Shown in pieces: positions 20,202 to 27,339 of a stretch of 64,000 nucleotides of DNA. The first letter of the stretch is position 1, and each line of letters opens with the position of its first letter. Both the position numbers and the translations under genes were made by a program. The stretch comes from Ga0077548 sp035440445 (lineage in GTDB: Bacteria > Pseudomonadota > Alphaproteobacteria > Rhizobiales > Xanthobacteraceae): positions 1-64,000 of the forward strand of contig DAORMJ010000009.1 in the NCBI GenBank assembly GCA_035440445.1, in the 5' to 3' direction. The notes below the pieces were generated by a model. That model did not search any database. It was not told where the DNA came from and saw nothing but the letters and a program-made list of their open reading frames with translations.

Positions 20202-20552
20202 ATGTTGCTCACGTTGATGAAGGGGAAAATACACCGCGCGGTCGTGACCGGCGCGGACCTGAATTACGAGGGCTCGATCGGTATCGACCGGGCGCTGATG
20301 GATGCCGCAGGTTTTCTGACGAACGAGCGCGTCGAAATATATAATGTCTCGTCGGGTGCGCGCTTTGCGACGTATGTGATCGAGGAACCTTCGCAGTCCG
20401 GTGCGATCACCCTGAACGGTGCTGCCGCGCGGCTCGTTCAGAAGGGCGATCATGTCATCATCTGCGCCTATGCCCAGATGGACGAGGCTGAGGCGAAGCG
20501 TTTTACGCCTCGCGTTGTGCTCGTCGATGGCCAGAACCGCATTAAGAATTGA
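20202..20552 (+). CDS. panD: Aspartate 1-decarboxylase
   Basis: This 116-residue protein makes beta-alanine from L-aspartate for pantothenate and CoA synthesis. The proenzyme self-cleavage site Gly-Ser is present in LNYEGSIGID (about residues 24-25), producing the pyruvoyl group; the N terminus MLLTLMKGKIHRAVVTGADL aligns with the family. The conserved LNGAAARLVQKGDHVIICAY follows. The gene stands alone; no panB/panC is nearby. Confidence 0.95.
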   Translation: MLLTLMKGKIHRAVVTGADLNYEGSIGIDRALMDAAGFLTNERVEIYNVSSGARFATYVIEEPSQSGAITLNGAAARLVQKGDHVIICAYAQMDEAEAKRFTPRVVLVDGQNRIKN

Positions 20553-20611
20553 TTTTTCGGCGATCGGTGAAATCGGGTGGCAGCCGGGCATGCAACCGCT
20601 AAGCCGGCACA

Positions 20612-21844
20612 ATGAATAAAGACACAAAATCTGAGTTGCGGGATTTTGCGGGTGAGCCGGAATCTTCTCGCTGCTATTTTGGCTGGCGCGTTGTTGCTGC
20701 GCTGTTCGTCGTTGCGGTCCTCGCCTGGGGCTTTGGTTTCTACGGTCACGCGGTTTATCTCGCTGAACTGCAGAAGTTGCATGGCTGGCCGACATCCTTC
20801 CTTGCCGCGGCCAGCACGCTCTCCTTTCTTGCCAGTGCAGGATTGATGATCTTTGTCAGCGATGCGATCCGCTGGATGGGCGCGCGTAACTGCGTGCTAT
20901 CCGGTGCGGTAAGTTTTGCGCTGGCTTTCGTTCTGCTCTCTCAGGCTTCGCAGCTCTGGCAGGTCTTCACGGCCTATCTTGTCATGGCGCTGGCATGGCC
21001 CTTCATGACGATCGGAGCGATTTCAAACATTCTGGGTCAGTGGTTCGACCGCAGGCGTGGGCTTGCGATTTCGCTCGCGCTGAACGGGGCCAGCTTTGGC
21101 GGCGTGCTGATCGTGCCGGCGATGATCGCTATGATCTCGGCCTATGGCTTTGCCAGCACCATGCTCGTTTCGGCGCTGGTGATTATTGCTTTGGTGCTTC
21201 CGCTTGCGTTTTTTGTACTGGGAAAGCCTGTTCCGGAATCACCGCTGCCGTCTTTTCCGGTGGATATGCAGCCGCGCACGTGGACGCGTGCATCCGCCCT
21301 GCGAAGCCCTGCATTCTGGGTGATTTCAGGTTCATTCTCGGCCGGACTACTTTCGCAGGCCGGCGTTCTCGTCCATCAGGTCGCGTTTCTGGAAACCTCC
21401 ATCGGACGCGCGGGCGCGGGAACGGCGGTTGCGCTGACCACGGCGGCATCCATATGCGGGCGGCTCGCGATGGGTACGTGGATCGACCGGATCAATCTTC
21501 GCACCTTTACGGCGATCACTTTCGGGTCGCAGGCGCTGGCGCTGGTTGCCATGACGCAAACGACCGGGTTCTGGCCGTTGTTGTTGCTGTTTGCGCTCTA
21601 TGGTCTCTCGGTCGGCAATGCCATTACCTTGCCGTCGCTGATTGTGCAGCGTGAGTTTCCTCCCGCTGCCTTCGGCATGATCGTCGCGCTTTCCACCGCA
21701 ATCATCCAGTTCGCTTATGCATTCGGGCCCGGCCTTGTCGGTGTCGTGCGCGACGCAAGCGTGAACTATACGCTTGCATTTGTGCTGTGTGCGCTTCTCA
21801 ATCTGGCTGCCGCCATTGTTATCTTCGTGCGGCCGAAAGCATGA
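20612..21844 (+). CDS. MFS transporter (third of three)
   Basis: This is a 410-residue, 12-helix major-facilitator protein. FGWRVVAALFVVAVLAWGFG opens helix 1; GQWFDRRRGLAISLALNGAS is the typical helix 4-5 loop, and ICGRLAMGTWIDRINLRTF that of helices 8-9. It has the same length and similar opening to the gene at 18182, indicating paralogy. No substrate can be given. Confidence 0.85.
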   Translation: MNKDTKSELRDFAGEPESSRCYFGWRVVAALFVVAVLAWGFGFYGHAVYLAELQKLHGWPTSFLAAASTLSFLASAGLMIFVSDAIRWMGARNCVLSGAVSFALAFVLLSQASQLWQVFTAYLVMALAWPFMTIGAISNILGQWFDRRRGLAISLALNGASFGGVLIVPAMIAMISAYGFASTMLVSALVIIALVLPLAFFVLGKPVPESPLPSFPVDMQPRTWTRASALRSPAFWVISGSFSAGLLSQAGVLVHQVAFLETSIGRAGAGTAVALTTAASICGRLAMGTWIDRINLRTFTAITFGSQALALVAMTQTTGFWPLLLLFALYGLSVGNAITLPSLIVQREFPPAAFGMIVALSTAIIQFAYAFGPGLVGVVRDASVNYTLAFVLCALLNLAAAIVIFVRPKA

Positions 21845-21845
21845 G

Positions 21846-22571
21846 CTATTTCGGTGCGATCTCGAATTCCACGTTGACGCGCGCGCGATAGACGATCTCG
21901 CCGGCTTCGATCGGCACCTCCGGGCGCGGGGCGCTGGCGGCGCGCGTCAGCACCATGGGGCGCACGGCGGGAACTTCGACGCCGCTTTCGTTGATCGTCA
22001 ACACGCGCACGATGCGAAGGTTGGCGGCTTCGGCATATTTCTCCGCCTTGCTGATCGCATCTTTGATTGCAGCCGTGCGGGCCTGCTCGATCAGCGGGGC
22101 AGGGTTGGTGACGGAAAAGTTGATGTTGCGAATATCGTTGATGCCAAGCACGACCAGACGATCGAGTAGCGCACCGAGCTTGCTGATATCGCGCACCCGC
22201 ATCGTCACGACGTTGTTCACCTGGTAGCCGATCACTTCACGATGCGGCCATTTCTCGGCGCGTACGATATCGGGGCGGAGCGAGAGGCCGGAGGTTTGCA
22301 GGTCGCGCGCTTCGATGCCTTGTTCCTTGGCGGCGTTGAGAGCGGCTGCGAGCAGCCGTGAATTTTCCGCGAGCGCGTCTTTCGCAACCTTGCCCGTTAC
22401 CGCGACACCGATCTGGACGACGGCGAGTTCGGGGCTGGCTTCTGCGGAGCCTTCTCCGGTCAGGTTCAGGGTTGGCACGCGGGTTTGCGCGGCCGGCGTT
22501 TGCGCCGACGCGGCGTGCGCGAAAAATCCTAGAAAAAGCGCGGCAAGCAGCGAAATCTTACGGTTCATCAT
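21846..22571 (-). CDS. SIMPL-domain (DUF541) periplasmic protein
   Basis: This 241-residue protein has a signal peptide at residues 1-23 (AHAASAQ cleavage region). The SIMPL domain is recognised by LNLTGEGSAEASPELAVVQI, then LAENSRLLAAALNAAKEQGI and DLQTSGLSLRPD, and by AISKAEKYAEAANLRIVRVL. Members (YggE-like) are linked to oxidative stress. GAGGAAGG precedes the ATG. It is the last chromosomal gene before the tRNA. Confidence 0.9.
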   Translation of the reverse strand: MMNRKISLLAALFLGFFAHAASAQTPAAQTRVPTLNLTGEGSAEASPELAVVQIGVAVTGKVAKDALAENSRLLAAALNAAKEQGIEARDLQTSGLSLRPDIVRAEKWPHREVIGYQVNNVVTMRVRDISKLGALLDRLVVLGINDIRNINFSVTNPAPLIEQARTAAIKDAISKAEKYAEAANLRIVRVLTINESGVEVPAVRPMVLTRAASAPRPEVPIEAGEIVYRARVNVEFEIAPK

Positions 22572-22692
22572 AGACCTTCCTCATGACAAGGCGCCAACTC
22601 GCCAGAGTTTCGAGGCTCATTTTAGGCGCAGAATTGGCGGCGATTTGGCCGTTGTGCAGCGCGGACCGGCTTGATAGTTTCCGCCACCTTCC

Positions 22693-22768
22693 GGGCCTGT
22701 AGCTCAATGGTTAGAGCCGACCGCTCATAACGGTCTGGTTGCAAGTTCGAGTCTTGCCAGGCCCACCA
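22693..22768 (+). tRNA. tRNA with anticodon CAT, probably tRNA-Ile2 (lysidine-modified), possibly elongator tRNA-Met
   Basis: This is a 76-base cloverleaf with encoded CCA. The acceptor stem GGGCCTG/CAGGCCC is perfect, the anticodon stem GACCG/CGGTC closes the loop CTCATAA, and the T arm is GCAAG-TTCGAGT-CTTGC. The acceptor and D-arm pattern (TAGCTCAATGGTTAGAGC) resembles ileX-type tRNA-Ile2 more than elongator Met, but sequence alone cannot decide. The prophage starts right after its 3' end. Confidence 0.93.
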
Positions 22769-22790
22769 ATAAAATTAGGCGTTTTCTCGC
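22693..22790. other. Probable left prophage attachment region (attL) at tRNA 3' end
   Basis: Chromosomal genes end and phage-type genes begin within 200 bases of an intact tRNA gene, the usual target of tyrosine recombinases. The core sequence would be a repeat of the tRNA 3' half, but the matching right copy lies outside the window, so the exact core cannot be read. Confidence 0.6.
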
Positions 22791-22840
22791 GCGGGATTTT
22801 CTCGCCCCAATGAAATCCCCAACGAAACGCCTTCGCATAT

Positions 22841-22877
22841 AAAAAAAAGCCCCCGCACACCTTTCGGTGCACGGGGT
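22841..22877 (-). terminator. Rho-independent terminator of the phage late operon
   Basis: On the minus strand a stem of about 11 bp (CCCCG...CGGGG with two internal mismatches, GGTG tip) is followed by eight Ts. It lies beyond the last late gene. The loop element CACACCTTTCGRTGC recurs in the hairpin at 40.3 kb. Confidence 0.75.
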
Positions 22878-22946
22878 TGCGTGGTGACAAGTTTTAAGTT
22901 TGAAAGCGTGCGCGGCAGGCGTTCTCGCGGGGATCGAGGATGCCAC

Positions 22947-23183
22947 ATGAACTACCAGCCGATGACGACGGCGCCGAAAAACCGGACCATCATGGCAAAG
23001 CACCGCGACGGCCACGAATTGCGTGTCAGTTGGGACAAGCGATCCGGGCCATCGGGGAAGTCCTTTTACGGCAACTTGGAGCCGAGCATGGTCGAGGGCT
23101 GGTGTACCCGCGAAAACGAGCGCGCGGTGCTGTTTGCAAGCGACTTGACCGGATGGCGCGAGATCGCGGACGGCGACGAATGA
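22947..23183 (+). CDS. Small phage protein, unknown function
   Basis: This 78-residue protein (MNYQPMTTAPKNRTIMAKHR start, Trp-rich middle) has the pattern of the short "MxxQPMxTAPxxxxI" proteins common in phages of alphaproteobacteria. GAGGA lies 7 bases before the ATG. It is convergent with the minus-strand late operon and is one of only two plus-strand genes at the left end, so it may be expressed in the lysogen. Confidence 0.65.
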   Translation: MNYQPMTTAPKNRTIMAKHRDGHELRVSWDKRSGPSGKSFYGNLEPSMVEGWCTRENERAVLFASDLTGWREIADGDE

Positions 23184-23278
23184 CGTTGCGCCAGATCCTC
23201 GCCGGGGCGACGCTGATTGCGGCCGGTGTTGCACTATGGGCAGTGCATCTAAGCCCGCTCTGGCGGATTTTCTTTTAG
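23180..23278 (+). CDS. 32-residue single-helix membrane peptide
   Basis: This tiny gene starts at an ATG overlapping the TGA of the previous gene (ATGA). The product is almost entirely one transmembrane helix (ILAGATLIAAGVALWAVHL). The overlap supports real translation. The function is unknown. Confidence 0.45.
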   Translation: MTLRQILAGATLIAAGVALWAVHLSPLWRIFF

Positions 23279-23850
23279 CGCAATGACGGCAAGCGAGCGG
23301 GCCAGCGCGGCCGAGCGCACCAGTCGAACAGGCGCCGGGGCAAATCATCCACGGACACATAGAACGCCGCCAGGTCGCCCGTATTCTCGATCTCAATATC
23401 CGCCTCGATCGGCTGCCCCTCGGAGGCATGTGCGGCGGCCGACGTGTCGCCGGCGCGGCCGGTGATGCGCACGATCTTGCCGCCGAGCGCACGAATGGCC
23501 GCCGCTTCATTCGGAAAGCGGCAATCATCGGCGACGACACAAATCGCATTCGCGGCCGTAACCGCCCGACGCCAGGCATTGATCCACAAGTCGGAATCGA
23601 TCAGCCCGCGACCCCACTCGGTTCCGATCGTCTGCATGGCGTAGCGCGGAGACTTGCCACCGAGCAGCGCGCAGGGCTTTTCCTTCAAATCGCCGTCGAT
23701 CTCGGCTTCGGAAAGCCCGAGCGCGCGCATCATGTCTTTCAGCGGGCCGGCAAAGCGAACACGCGAGAAGCCGAACGCTTCCTGCAATCGCTTCTGCGCC
23801 GTCGTCTTGCCGCTGCCGATCGCGCCAACGAAGCCGATTACGTTCGTCAT
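23275..23850 (-). CDS. Phage deoxynucleoside monophosphate kinase
   Basis: This 191-residue P-loop kinase resembles phage dNMP kinase (T4 gp1-like fold): GFVGAIGSGKTTAQKRLQ holds the Walker A motif at about residues 8-16, MQTIGTEWGRGLIDSDLWIN is a family signature, and VVADDCRFPNEAAAI the strand-loop with the DDxRFxNE motif. It would phosphorylate dNMPs to dNDPs. The start ATG overlaps the metallophosphoesterase stop (ATGA). It is unusual to find it at the end of a late operon. Confidence 0.85.
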   Translation of the reverse strand: MTNVIGFVGAIGSGKTTAQKRLQEAFGFSRVRFAGPLKDMMRALGLSEAEIDGDLKEKPCALLGGKSPRYAMQTIGTEWGRGLIDSDLWINAWRRAVTAANAICVVADDCRFPNEAAAIRALGGKIVRITGRAGDTSAAAHASEGQPIEADIEIENTGDLAAFYVSVDDLPRRLFDWCARPRWPARLPSLR

Positions 23851-25181
23851 GCTGCCACCTTCGGGATCGAAACCCATTCCTGCGAAATTTTCTTCGGCTT
23901 CTCCAACCGCACGTTCCAATAGGAAGTGCGGCCGTATTCCGGATGCTCAAACCAGAGCGGCTGCGAGGGCAGCGACGGCAAGGCCCGCAGCGCGGACATG
24001 GCAAATTCGTCGAAGCCTTTCAGTGTGTTCGAAACCGTGATGGAAGGCAGCGCGATTTCCTGGTGCCAGTGCCCGATCATCAAATGATCGAAATCCTGCC
24101 CGAGCGCGGCCGCCTGCATGCCGACCTTGACGCGCCCGCGCATGATCGGCCCGAGCGCGCCAATGATGCCGTCCCCGCCCTTCACGCCGAGCATATCGCC
24201 GTGCATCAACAGAAAGCGGCGGCCGAACACGCGGAACGAAACGTCATTCGTCGCCCGCACGTCGATCGTCACCCTAGGGTCGCGCTCGAAATGACGGATC
24301 AGCAGCTGATAGATCAGCCAGTCGTAATTTTTGTGCAGATAGTCCTTGAATTCGGGTTTCAGCGTGCCGCGGCCATGATTGCCGCAGACCGCCGGGCAAT
24401 AGACCGAACCGAATTCGTCGGCCATATCGGTCAGCGCGCGCACGAGCAGATCGCGCACATGCAATGCCGCAGGCAGCACGTCGAGTTCGTCGGTCTTCTG
24501 CAATTCCGGATGCAGGCCGCCGGATACGAAATCTCCGGTCAGCGCGACGACGATGCCGGGATATTTCTTGCCGTGATGGTTGCGACAAAGTTCGAAAGTC
24601 TTCTCGACCAGCGTTTTCACGCGGCGATCGAGGATCGACAGATTGAACTCGTTGACGCCGCCGACCTGTGCGGGATCGACCACCTCGCCAGCGTGCCAGT
24701 CGGCCCACATGGTCATCGGCGTCTCGATGCCGTCGCCAGCCTTGGATACCCGCAACAGCCAGTCCGGCGGGCTCGCCGGCGTCGAGCCGAGCACGCCCAG
24801 GATCCGCTTGGTTTCCTCGGCATCGATCTCGCTGCGGTGCGCTTCTTTCAGCGCCTCGCGCAGGCGGTTGATTTCATCGGTCTGCCTGACGATCGTGCGA
24901 TCCTGCGGCGTGCCGCCGAGCGAAAATCCGGGATCTCCGGCGCGGGCCTGCGGCGCGTTCGCGGGCGCTTTGGCCGCAAGACCAAAGAGTTCTTTGGCGC
25001 GATCAATCCGCTGCACGAAAGAAGCGCGATGCAGCTTGGCTTTGGGATTGGCTGCGTTGTAGCGGCGCAGCGCTTCGAAAGTGGCGCTCGGTTTGCCGTT
25101 CGGCGAGAAGCCGTCGTTCAGCGCGCCTTGCAGATAGCCGACCGCGGCCGCGGCGGCGGCGCGCGTCAATTTACTGGACAT
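23847..25181 (-). CDS. Phage calcineurin-like metallophosphoesterase
   Basis: This is a 444-residue protein. Residues 1-75 form a small helical region, possibly DNA-binding. A coiled segment precedes the phosphoesterase domain, whose metal ligands appear in order: WADWHAGE, VVALTGDFVSGGLH, CPAVCGNHGRG (GNH), FLLMHGDMLG and LMIGHWHQE (GHxH). The five-motif order is that of the metallophosphatase superfamily. The substrate is unknown; an exonuclease/phosphatase role on nucleic acid or nucleotide is possible. It sits between lysis genes and the dNMP kinase. Confidence 0.85.
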   Translation of the reverse strand: MSSKLTRAAAAAAVGYLQGALNDGFSPNGKPSATFEALRRYNAANPKAKLHRASFVQRIDRAKELFGLAAKAPANAPQARAGDPGFSLGGTPQDRTIVRQTDEINRLREALKEAHRSEIDAEETKRILGVLGSTPASPPDWLLRVSKAGDGIETPMTMWADWHAGEVVDPAQVGGVNEFNLSILDRRVKTLVEKTFELCRNHHGKKYPGIVVALTGDFVSGGLHPELQKTDELDVLPAALHVRDLLVRALTDMADEFGSVYCPAVCGNHGRGTLKPEFKDYLHKNYDWLIYQLLIRHFERDPRVTIDVRATNDVSFRVFGRRFLLMHGDMLGVKGGDGIIGALGPIMRGRVKVGMQAAALGQDFDHLMIGHWHQEIALPSITVSNTLKGFDEFAMSALRALPSLPSQPLWFEHPEYGRTSYWNVRLEKPKKISQEWVSIPKVAA

Positions 25182-25185
25182 GCAA

Positions 25186-25461
25186 TTATCCGGGCCTGTG
25201 GAAGGTGAGATAGCCTGCGAGGTAGGATCCTGCTGAAGCGATAGCCGGCCAGATCAGGTGCGCGAAGCGTTTTACGCCTTTCGCCTGCGTGGCGAGATCG
25301 TGCAATTCGTTCAACTTGACGGACATGGCGCCGATCGTCTCGGCAGACGGCATGCCGTCCACCTTGGATTTGATCTCGCACATGGTTTTGTAATTCACCT
25401 CTTGAAAGGTTTCGAGGCGAACCACGCGCTCGGTCAGCGTCCCGTTTTTGGCTTTGGTCAT
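25186..25461 (-). CDS. Small phage protein: coiled coil plus C-terminal membrane helix
   Basis: This 91-residue protein has a long N-terminal helix (LTERVVRLETFQEVNYKTM) followed by a single C-terminal hydrophobic segment (FAHLIWPAIASAGSYLAGYL). The start overlaps the Rz1-like gene stop (ATGA). The position in the lysis cassette and the membrane helix make it the best local candidate for a holin-like or holin-accessory protein, but it does not match a holin family I know. Confidence 0.65.
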   Translation of the reverse strand: MTKAKNGTLTERVVRLETFQEVNYKTMCEIKSKVDGMPSAETIGAMSVKLNELHDLATQAKGVKRFAHLIWPAIASAGSYLAGYLTFHRPG

Positions 25462-25754
25462 GGCTTGCCCTTGTAACGGCGGCGCTGATCGGCCTCGCAT
25501 TTGTTGCGCGCGACGATCTTGCCGTTGGCATGGCGCAGCGCGCCCTTGTATTCGGTCACGGTTTCGACCGTGGCGTCGCCTTCCTCGGGTTCATCCGGCT
25601 CGGCAACGGGGTTGCCGAAACGGCGCTCGCATTCATCGGAGAGGTTTACGGGAAGGGGCGGTGTTCCGGTCATAGTCCCGCAGCCGCTCAATATCGTCGC
25701 GAGTAAAGCGGCTGTTACCAGGGCCGATGCTTTTGCGAAGCGCATCTTGCGCAT
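25458..25754 (-). CDS. Rz1-like outer-membrane spanin lipoprotein (o-spanin)
   Basis: This is a 98-residue lipoprotein: MRKMRFAKASALVTAALLAT is the signal and LSGC the lipobox (Cys at about residue 26 from ATG 25754). The mature part starts with Thr/Pro-rich GTMTGTPPLPVNL. The first 122 bases lie inside the end of the i-spanin gene in another frame, the typical Rz/Rz1 arrangement. ATG 25745 is an alternative start. Rz1 proteins fuse the outer and inner membranes at the end of lysis. Confidence 0.75.
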   Translation of the reverse strand: MRKMRFAKASALVTAALLATILSGCGTMTGTPPLPVNLSDECERRFGNPVAEPDEPEEGDATVETVTEYKGALRHANGKIVARNKCEADQRRRYKGKP

Positions 25755-26043
25755 CCTTGCGTTGTTGGCGCTCTTGCTCGATCTGCGCTTCAAGCGCATC
25801 GGCGCGAGCCTGGGTTTTCAGGAAGTTCTCGGCATCGCGTTCGGCATAAGCAATCGCGATAGTTTCGTTGGCCGCGCGCCAATCCGCACGAATTTCGCGG
25901 CGACCGGAGAACAGGCCCACCGCGAAGATGCCGTAAACGGTGAGCAATACCACCCCGATTTTTCGCGCCGGTTCTGCAATCAACATTGCGAGCGGTGCGA
26001 ACGGGGCAAGGAAGGGGATTGCCGCGATGATCGTTGGCATCAT
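25633..26043 (-). CDS. Rz-like inner-membrane spanin (i-spanin), intact frame; true start likely upstream and frameshifted
   Basis: This 136-residue readable frame begins MMPTIIAAIPFLAPFAPLAM. Two hydrophobic segments (about residues 4-22 and 29-47) are followed by a long charged helix (LKTQARADALEAQIEQERQQ) typical of the periplasmic Rz domain. The downstream Rz1-like gene overlaps it out of frame. A coupled ATG at 26146 overlaps the amidase stop and opens a hydrophobic leader in a different frame; removing one base near 26076-26080 joins the leader to this frame. Confidence 0.7.
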   Translation of the reverse strand: MMPTIIAAIPFLAPFAPLAMLIAEPARKIGVVLLTVYGIFAVGLFSGRREIRADWRAANETIAIAYAERDAENFLKTQARADALEAQIEQERQQRKDAQDALRKSIGPGNSRFTRDDIERLRDYDRNTAPSRKPLR

Positions 26044-26146
26044 CGCGGAGAGCAGGAGCGCAAGCCCGCCGCCGATCTCCGCCGATCAGCGTGAACAGCG
26101 GCGCGAAGAAATCCCGCACGAGGTCGGGAATGAATTGCCCGATCAT
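26044..26146 (-). other. Out-of-frame 5' leader of the i-spanin gene
   Basis: ATG 26146 overlaps the amidase TGA (ATGA), the junction type used throughout this operon. It encodes MIGQFIPDLVRDFFAPLF then TLIGGD, after which the frame degenerates into an Arg/Ala-rich sequence. Dropping one G in GGAGATCGG gives LIGGIGGGLALLLSAMM, running straight into the i-spanin. Confidence 0.6.
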
Positions 26147-27231
26147 GCGGCGCGCCGCCGCTTGGACAACTTCCGGCGCTTTGCCGGCGCCGCCCGCGAC
26201 CGGCGCGCAGACGGAGGCGGCGGATAAGCACCATCATAGGCGGTCACGACAGGCTGATACTCGGATCCGGCCAGCATGGCGGGATCGGGTTGCTTCGGCA
26301 CCAGGCGCTGCCAGAGCGGCCCGATCGCGATCTGCCAGACGTATTTTCCGGCCACATAGAGCGCGAACAGAATTCCGAGAACCATCACGATTTTGCCGGC
26401 AAGCGCGACGCCCTGATAGGAGAGCGTGGTGAGTTGCGCGGTCAGATCCGAATAGGCCGCCTGCGGCGAAGAAAGGGCCGCCTGCGCCGCCTGGTCCGCG
26501 ACGTAGCCGGCGGGGATCGTTGCCGCAGGAACGCCGATTTCAGCCTTCGGATCGGCGGCAAGTTCAGCGACGCGCTCCGGGCCGGTCGGCAGGTTCTGGC
26601 GATTGCCGAGCACGATCGAACGCATGCGCGCGAGCGGGAATAGCGGATTGGTATCCGTTTTGCGGCCGGGACTGATTTCCCAATGCCCGCGCACTTCGTC
26701 GATCGTCGGATAGGCGCTCGCCAGCGCCATGTGCAGCCCGGCCGACGCTTCAATCTGCGCCGGCGAATAGGCGAGCCAGAACATGATCAGCGCGGGATTG
26801 TGCTGCACCGGCGCTGCGGCGACATGAAACGCAGGATTGCGTCTGGTGTCGATCGTGCAGACACCTTGATAGACGCCTTCATCGACCTTACGAAGATAGC
26901 CGGGGTTATCGTGCTCGATGCCGATAGAGTGCGCGTTATAGTTCACGCGGCCGCCGAAACGGGAAGGGCCGGCGTGCCAGCAACTCACATTGCACGGGGC
27001 AAGCTGAAAGATGTTGCCATACCAGTCGATGACGAAGTGCGCGGACGCCTTTGCCTGATGCATCCGGAGCCAGCCGATATCGCCAGTCGGATCAAGCGGA
27101 TTTGAGGCGGTATCGTGATCGACGATACCAGTGATCCGCTGCATGATGCCGCCGCGATTCGGCGTCGGCAGGTACGGCACCTGTTTGCCGTCCTTGAAAA
27201 GAAAGTGATTGCGGATTTCGTAGCGCGCCAT
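26143..27231 (-). CDS. Endolysin: N-acetylmuramoyl-L-alanine amidase with C-terminal membrane helix
   Basis: This is a 362-residue protein. An Amidase_2/PGRP catalytic domain covers about residues 25-210: zinc ligand candidates are His39 (IVDHDTAS) and His183 (GHWEISPGRKTDTNP) with Asp193, plus the SIGIEHDN strand. It cleaves the lactyl-Ala bond of peptidoglycan. Unusually, residues 277-297 (VALAGKIVMVLGILFALYVA) form a transmembrane helix, followed by a Pro-rich linker and a very basic tail (KRRKLSKRRR). There is no N-terminal signal or SAR sequence. It starts the lysis cassette. Confidence 0.85.
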   Translation of the reverse strand: MARYEIRNHFLFKDGKQVPYLPTPNRGGIMQRITGIVDHDTASNPLDPTGDIGWLRMHQAKASAHFVIDWYGNIFQLAPCNVSCWHAGPSRFGGRVNYNAHSIGIEHDNPGYLRKVDEGVYQGVCTIDTRRNPAFHVAAAPVQHNPALIMFWLAYSPAQIEASAGLHMALASAYPTIDEVRGHWEISPGRKTDTNPLFPLARMRSIVLGNRQNLPTGPERVAELAADPKAEIGVPAATIPAGYVADQAAQAALSSPQAAYSDLTAQLTTLSYQGVALAGKIVMVLGILFALYVAGKYVWQIAIGPLWQRLVPKQPDPAMLAGSEYQPVVTAYDGAYPPPPSARRSRAAPAKRRKLSKRRRAA

Positions 27232-27296
27232 GACAGCACCTCGTTGCCGCGCGTTGCCGAAGCGCCGCGCGTTTTGAATTGATCGCAGAAAAGAAA

Positions 27297-27318
27297 AAGC
27301 CGCCCCGGAGGGCGGCTT
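27297..27318 (-). terminator. Rho-independent terminator between tail and lysis genes
   Basis: The perfect 9-bp stem AAGCCGCCC/GGGCGGCTT with a 4-base loop is followed on the minus strand by TTTTTCTTTTC. It lies just past the stop of the gene at 27340. Confidence 0.88.
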
Positions 27319-27339
27319 AAAGTTCGAGTCGTGCGCGGC

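Noticed and set aside
23943..25208. A 421-codon plus-strand open frame
   Set aside because: It is antisense to the metallophosphoesterase with intact metal motifs; composition is not protein-like.
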